64,000 nt of DNA from positions 1,347,878 to 1,411,877 of the forward strand of contig NZ_LMJF01000001.1 of the NCBI RefSeq assembly GCF_001429785.1. The letters are read 5' to 3'. This document shows, one piece after another, positions 61,732 to 64,000 of the stretch (position 1 is its first letter; each line of letters begins with the position of its first letter). The notes under the pieces are model-generated. The model saw only the letters and a program-made list of their open reading frames with translations. It made no database searches and was not told where the DNA came from. The position numbers were made by a program, and so were the translations under genes. The DNA comes from Lysobacter sp. Root916 (lineage in GTDB: Bacteria > Pseudomonadota > Gammaproteobacteria > Xanthomonadales > Xanthomonadaceae).

Positions 61732-63408
61732 TCAGACCCGGATGGTCAGGGTCGGCACTTCCACCTTGGGCAGCAGGCGCGAGGTGAAGTACTTGTCCTG
61801 GTAGTACTTGATCTTGTCGCACTTCACCGGGTGCGGGATGCCTTCGTACAGGAACACTTCGGTGTCGAAGCCCATCGCCTTGAGCTCCTGCGGCAGCATC
61901 AGCGCGCGGCGCTCCTCGGATTCGCTGCGCGAGAACTCGCGGCCGCGGGTCACGTTTTGCTTGCGCACCGTGGTGTAGCCCAGCATGTCGGAGTAGTCGT
62001 TGGCGTCCTGCTGCTCGCGCGGCGCGTAGATGATCTGCAGCGCGTGGTTGGTGATGATGGTGCGCGAGATGTCCTTGCCGTAGGTCGCGTCCAGCTGCGA
62101 CATGCTCTGGATGATCGGCAGCAGGCGGATGTTGTAGCCGGCCATGTACGACACCGCCGAGGCGATGATGTCGACCTTGCCGATCGAGGTGAATTCGTCC
62201 ATCAGCAGCAGGCACTGGTGCTTGAGCGCCTTGTTGTTCTGCGGCAGTTCGCGGGTATTGAGGTTGATGATCTGGCTGAAGAACAGGTTCACGATCAGGC
62301 GGCTTTCGGCCAGCTTGTTGGGCTGGATGCCGACGTAGATGGTCATCCGCTTCTTGCGCAGATCGGTGAGCAGGAAGTCATCGGCGCTGGTGGCCGCATC
62401 CAGCACCGGATTGATCCAGGGGTTCAAGGGTTCCTTGAACGTGCCCAGGATCGAGGCGAAGGTCTCGTCGGCCTGCGACAGCATGTTGGCGAACGCCGAG
62501 CGTGCGTTGTCGCTCAGGAACGGACGCTGCGACAGTCCCTGCAGGTAGGGCTTGAGCTCGCTCTTGCCATCGCCCGAGGACAGCCGATAGATCGCGCCGA
62601 TGGTGGGCGCGCTGGCGAACGGGAAACCGATCTTGTTCTCTTCCTCGAAGGCCTCGAACAGATACAGCGAGAACGCCATGAAGGCGTTGCGGGCCTGGCT
62701 GACCCAGAATTTCTGGTCGTCGGAGCCGTCCGGGTACAGCATCGCCGCGATGCTCATCAGGTCCGAGACCCGGAACGCCGGGTCGCTGGACACGTAGGTC
62801 AGCGGATTCCAGCGGTGGGTGCGGCGGTCTTCGGCGAAGGGGTTGAACAGGAAGATCTCCTGCCCCTGCTGGGCGCGCCAGCCGCTGGTCAGGTCGAAGT
62901 TCTCCTGCTTGATGTCCAGCACCACCATCGATTCCTGGTACTCGAGCAGGTTCGGGATGACGATGCCCACGCCCTTGCCCGAGCGCGTCGGCGCGGCCAG
63001 GATCACGAACTGCTGGCCGCCCAGGCGCACCAGCTTGCCGTTGTACTTGCCGACCACGATGCCGTTGGGCGAGGCCTTGAACATGCCCTTGGCCTGCAGG
63101 TCCATGCCGTTGGCGAAGCGCGCGTCGCCGTGCATGGAGCGCGCCTTGGGCTTGAGGATCAGCACCGCCATGGCCAGGTAAGCCACCACCGGCAGGCCGA
63201 AGCCGATGTAGCCCGAGGCCTTGATCTTGCCCGCATACGGCTTGTATTGCGGCAGGTCGAGCACCCTCACGTAGTCCGTGTAGGTGTTCCACTTGAGCAG
63301 ACCGGTGTCCAGTTTCAGCAGCAGCAGCGTCAAGTAGCCCGACAGGTACAGGCCGGCGACCAGGGCGACGAGGCCCAGGCCGAGGGCGAAGATCAGCTTC
63401 CCTTTCAC
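61732..63408 (-). CDS. virD4: Type IV secretion coupling protein VirD4
   Basis: 558 residues from GTG 63408 (AGGGAATAAC upstream). Two N-terminal membrane helices (about 5-30 and 68-85), then the VirD4/TraG ATPase: Walker A LAAPTRSGKGVGIVIPNLL (Lys about 145), Walker B LLLMDEFTSIGK (about 395), and an all-alpha region of 140 residues between. Docks secreted effectors at the inner-membrane channel. Its operon neighbours resemble the X-T4SS (bacterial-killing) locus of Xanthomonas and Lysobacter. No virB genes are in the window. Confidence 0.93.
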   Translation of the reverse strand: MKGKLIFALGLGLVALVAGLYLSGYLTLLLLKLDTGLLKWNTYTDYVRVLDLPQYKPYAGKIKASGYIGFGLPVVAYLAMAVLILKPKARSMHGDARFANGMDLQAKGMFKASPNGIVVGKYNGKLVRLGGQQFVILAAPTRSGKGVGIVIPNLLEYQESMVVLDIKQENFDLTSGWRAQQGQEIFLFNPFAEDRRTHRWNPLTYVSSDPAFRVSDLMSIAAMLYPDGSDDQKFWVSQARNAFMAFSLYLFEAFEEENKIGFPFASAPTIGAIYRLSSGDGKSELKPYLQGLSQRPFLSDNARSAFANMLSQADETFASILGTFKEPLNPWINPVLDAATSADDFLLTDLRKKRMTIYVGIQPNKLAESRLIVNLFFSQIINLNTRELPQNNKALKHQCLLLMDEFTSIGKVDIIASAVSYMAGYNIRLLPIIQSMSQLDATYGKDISRTIITNHALQIIYAPREQQDANDYSDMLGYTTVRKQNVTRGREFSRSESEERRALMLPQELKAMGFDTEVFLYEGIPHPVKCDKIKYYQDKYFTSRLLPKVEVPTLTIRV

Positions 63409-63449
63409 GTGTTATTCCCTAATGAAGTTCCCCAAGACCCGCCCCGCCA

Positions 63450-63746
63450 TCATCGCCGCTTCCGGCCGGGCCGGGTCAACGTGGATCGCGTGCGGGTCGC
63501 TTCTACCGGATCGCGTTCGCGTGCGCGTGCTGGTTCGGGGCTGCTGGGGCTGCCCCGGTCCTGCTCTATCCTATCGTCTATCCAGTTCCTGGCGTCGCTG
63601 AGCGAGAGCTCCTGACGCAGTTTGACGCCGGAAGACGACATCACCGCGTAAGCGTAGATGTCGTCGTTCTCGAACTCCTGGTCGCGGGTCAAGGCGACGA
63701 TGTGATAGTGGCCGCGCGTCAGTACGTGATGTTGGTATTCGCTCAC
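63450..63746 (-). CDS. Small protein between the XVIPCD effector and virD4
   Basis: 98 residues from GTG 63746, which has a GGAGG site 7 bases ahead. N-terminal 60 residues form a compact mixed domain (MSEYQHHVLTRGHYHIVALTRDQEFENDDIYAYAVMSSSGVKLRQELSLSDARNWIDDRIEQ). The C-terminal 35 are a disordered Arg/Pro-rich tail. No signal peptide or lipobox, so it is cytoplasmic. It lies 55 bases after the effector stop and 41 before virD4. Could be an immunity, chaperone or adaptor protein; I do not recognise a family. Confidence 0.65.
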   Translation of the reverse strand: MSEYQHHVLTRGHYHIVALTRDQEFENDDIYAYAVMSSSGVKLRQELSLSDARNWIDDRIEQDRGSPSSPEPARARERDPVEATRTRSTLTRPGRKRR

Positions 63747-63801
63747 AATCTAGCCTCCAATGCCTGTGCGACCCCGCTGACCGGCCGCGTCTGCACCGCC
63801 C

Positions 63802-64000
63802 TCACAGGGAACGCGGCCCCAGCCCCAGCAGCGGTGCTTCGCGCTGCGGCTCGGCCTGCTTCTCCTGCTGCTGACGGCGGTCGCGCTGTTCCTGCTCGCG
63901 CGACAACTGCGCCAACTGCTCGCCGCTGCGCTCGATCGGTTGCGCGGCGGCCTGTGCGGTTTCGACGTAAGTGACCCGGCGCCCCGGCGAGTTGAGGTCG
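63802..64000 (-). CDS. C-terminus of an XVIPCD-containing type IV effector (partial)
   Basis: Only the last 65 residues are in the window; the N-terminus lies beyond the right edge. The visible end carries the conserved XVIPCD tail pattern: a DLNSPGRRVTYVETAQAAAQPIERSGEQLAQ segment followed by a Gln-rich stretch (REQEQRDRRQQQEKQ) and a short hydrophobic end (PLLGLGPRSL). XVIPCD is the VirD4-binding secretion signal of X-T4SS antibacterial toxins. The toxic domain cannot be judged from what is visible. It shares an operon with virD4, which is the expected partner. Confidence 0.75.
   Translation of the reverse strand, partial: DLNSPGRRVTYVETAQAAAQPIERSGEQLAQLSREQEQRDRRQQQEKQAEPQREAPLLGLGPRSL

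Noticed and set aside
61732-63408. Conjugative plasmid or integrative element as the origin of virD4
   Set aside because: No relaxase, integrase, direct repeats or tRNA target are seen; the XVIPCD partner points to a chromosomal bacteria-killing T4SS.

Overview
The window is high-GC DNA from a gammaproteobacterium of the Xanthomonadaceae, most probably Lysobacter or a very close relative. This rests on the protein sequences, the ribosomal protein/dnaB order, the secreted proteases, the Oar-like TonB receptor, the GTAG/GTGG-type REP palindromes and the remains of a Xanthomonadales-type (bacterial-killing) type IV secretion locus at the right edge. Genus and species are inferences.

Layout. 1-4,979 (minus): the N-terminal part of a secreted subtilisin-like protease with a CRP/Clp-like palindrome upstream, alanine racemase, a 179-bp tandem-repeat block, an M23 peptidase, a NIPSNAP protein and a glycine-zipper protein. 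5,301-9,823 (minus): the operon rpsF-rpsR-rplI followed by dnaB. dnaB carries a 496-residue intein exactly in its Walker A loop, with LAGLIDADG endonuclease motifs and an extra helix-turn-helix segment. 10,171-17,938 (minus): an RND efflux operon (adaptor lipoprotein plus two different permeases). 18,256-19,109 (plus): two small c-type cytochromes. 19,237-21,547 (minus): nfuA and a TonB-like membrane protein. 21,677-24,553 (plus): pterin-4a-carbinolamine dehydratase, three unusual exported TonB-C-terminal-domain proteins and a small CxxC protein. 24,563-29,352: rluC and rne, divergent, with a long rne leader whose last hairpin hides the ribosome binding site. 29,438-29,833: a 118-bp tandem repeat.

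29,861-37,391 holds a GacA/UvrY-like response regulator, an M28 peptidase lipoprotein, a PEP-mutase-family enzyme, a phospholipase D/cardiolipin synthase, a class IV aminotransferase, tRNA-Ser(UGA) and a divergent lysR/azoR pair. 37,672-49,937 (minus) is a coherent carbohydrate-uptake locus: LacI regulator, Oar-like TonB-dependent receptor, GH144-type lipoprotein, ABC solute-binding protein with two permeases, and a large discoidin/(alpha/alpha)6-barrel enzyme. Two nearly identical LacI-type operators lie in front of lacI and of the receptor gene. My hypothesis is import and breakdown of a beta-glucan (possibly beta-1,2-glucan).

50,101-52,118 holds a bolA/yciI-type pair and a secreted metzincin. 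52,688-56,462 (plus) is the chromosome-segregation and ribosome-modification group scpA-scpB-rluB. 56,593-61,614 holds a SUKH-like protein, an FAD reductase, a lipase-like lipoprotein and a nitrilase-family amidase, separated by repeat arrays. From 61,732 to the right edge (minus) lie VirD4, a 98-residue protein and the C-terminus of a protein with the tail of an XVIPCD secretion signal, i.e. a probable type IV secretion antibacterial effector.

The observations most worth following are the intein with its extra DNA-binding segment, the truncated XVIPCD effector operon with virD4, the repeat that has become the signal-peptide N-region of the 1109-residue enzyme, the paired LacI operators, and several intergenic regions where a palindromic repeat has been amplified to about three copies.
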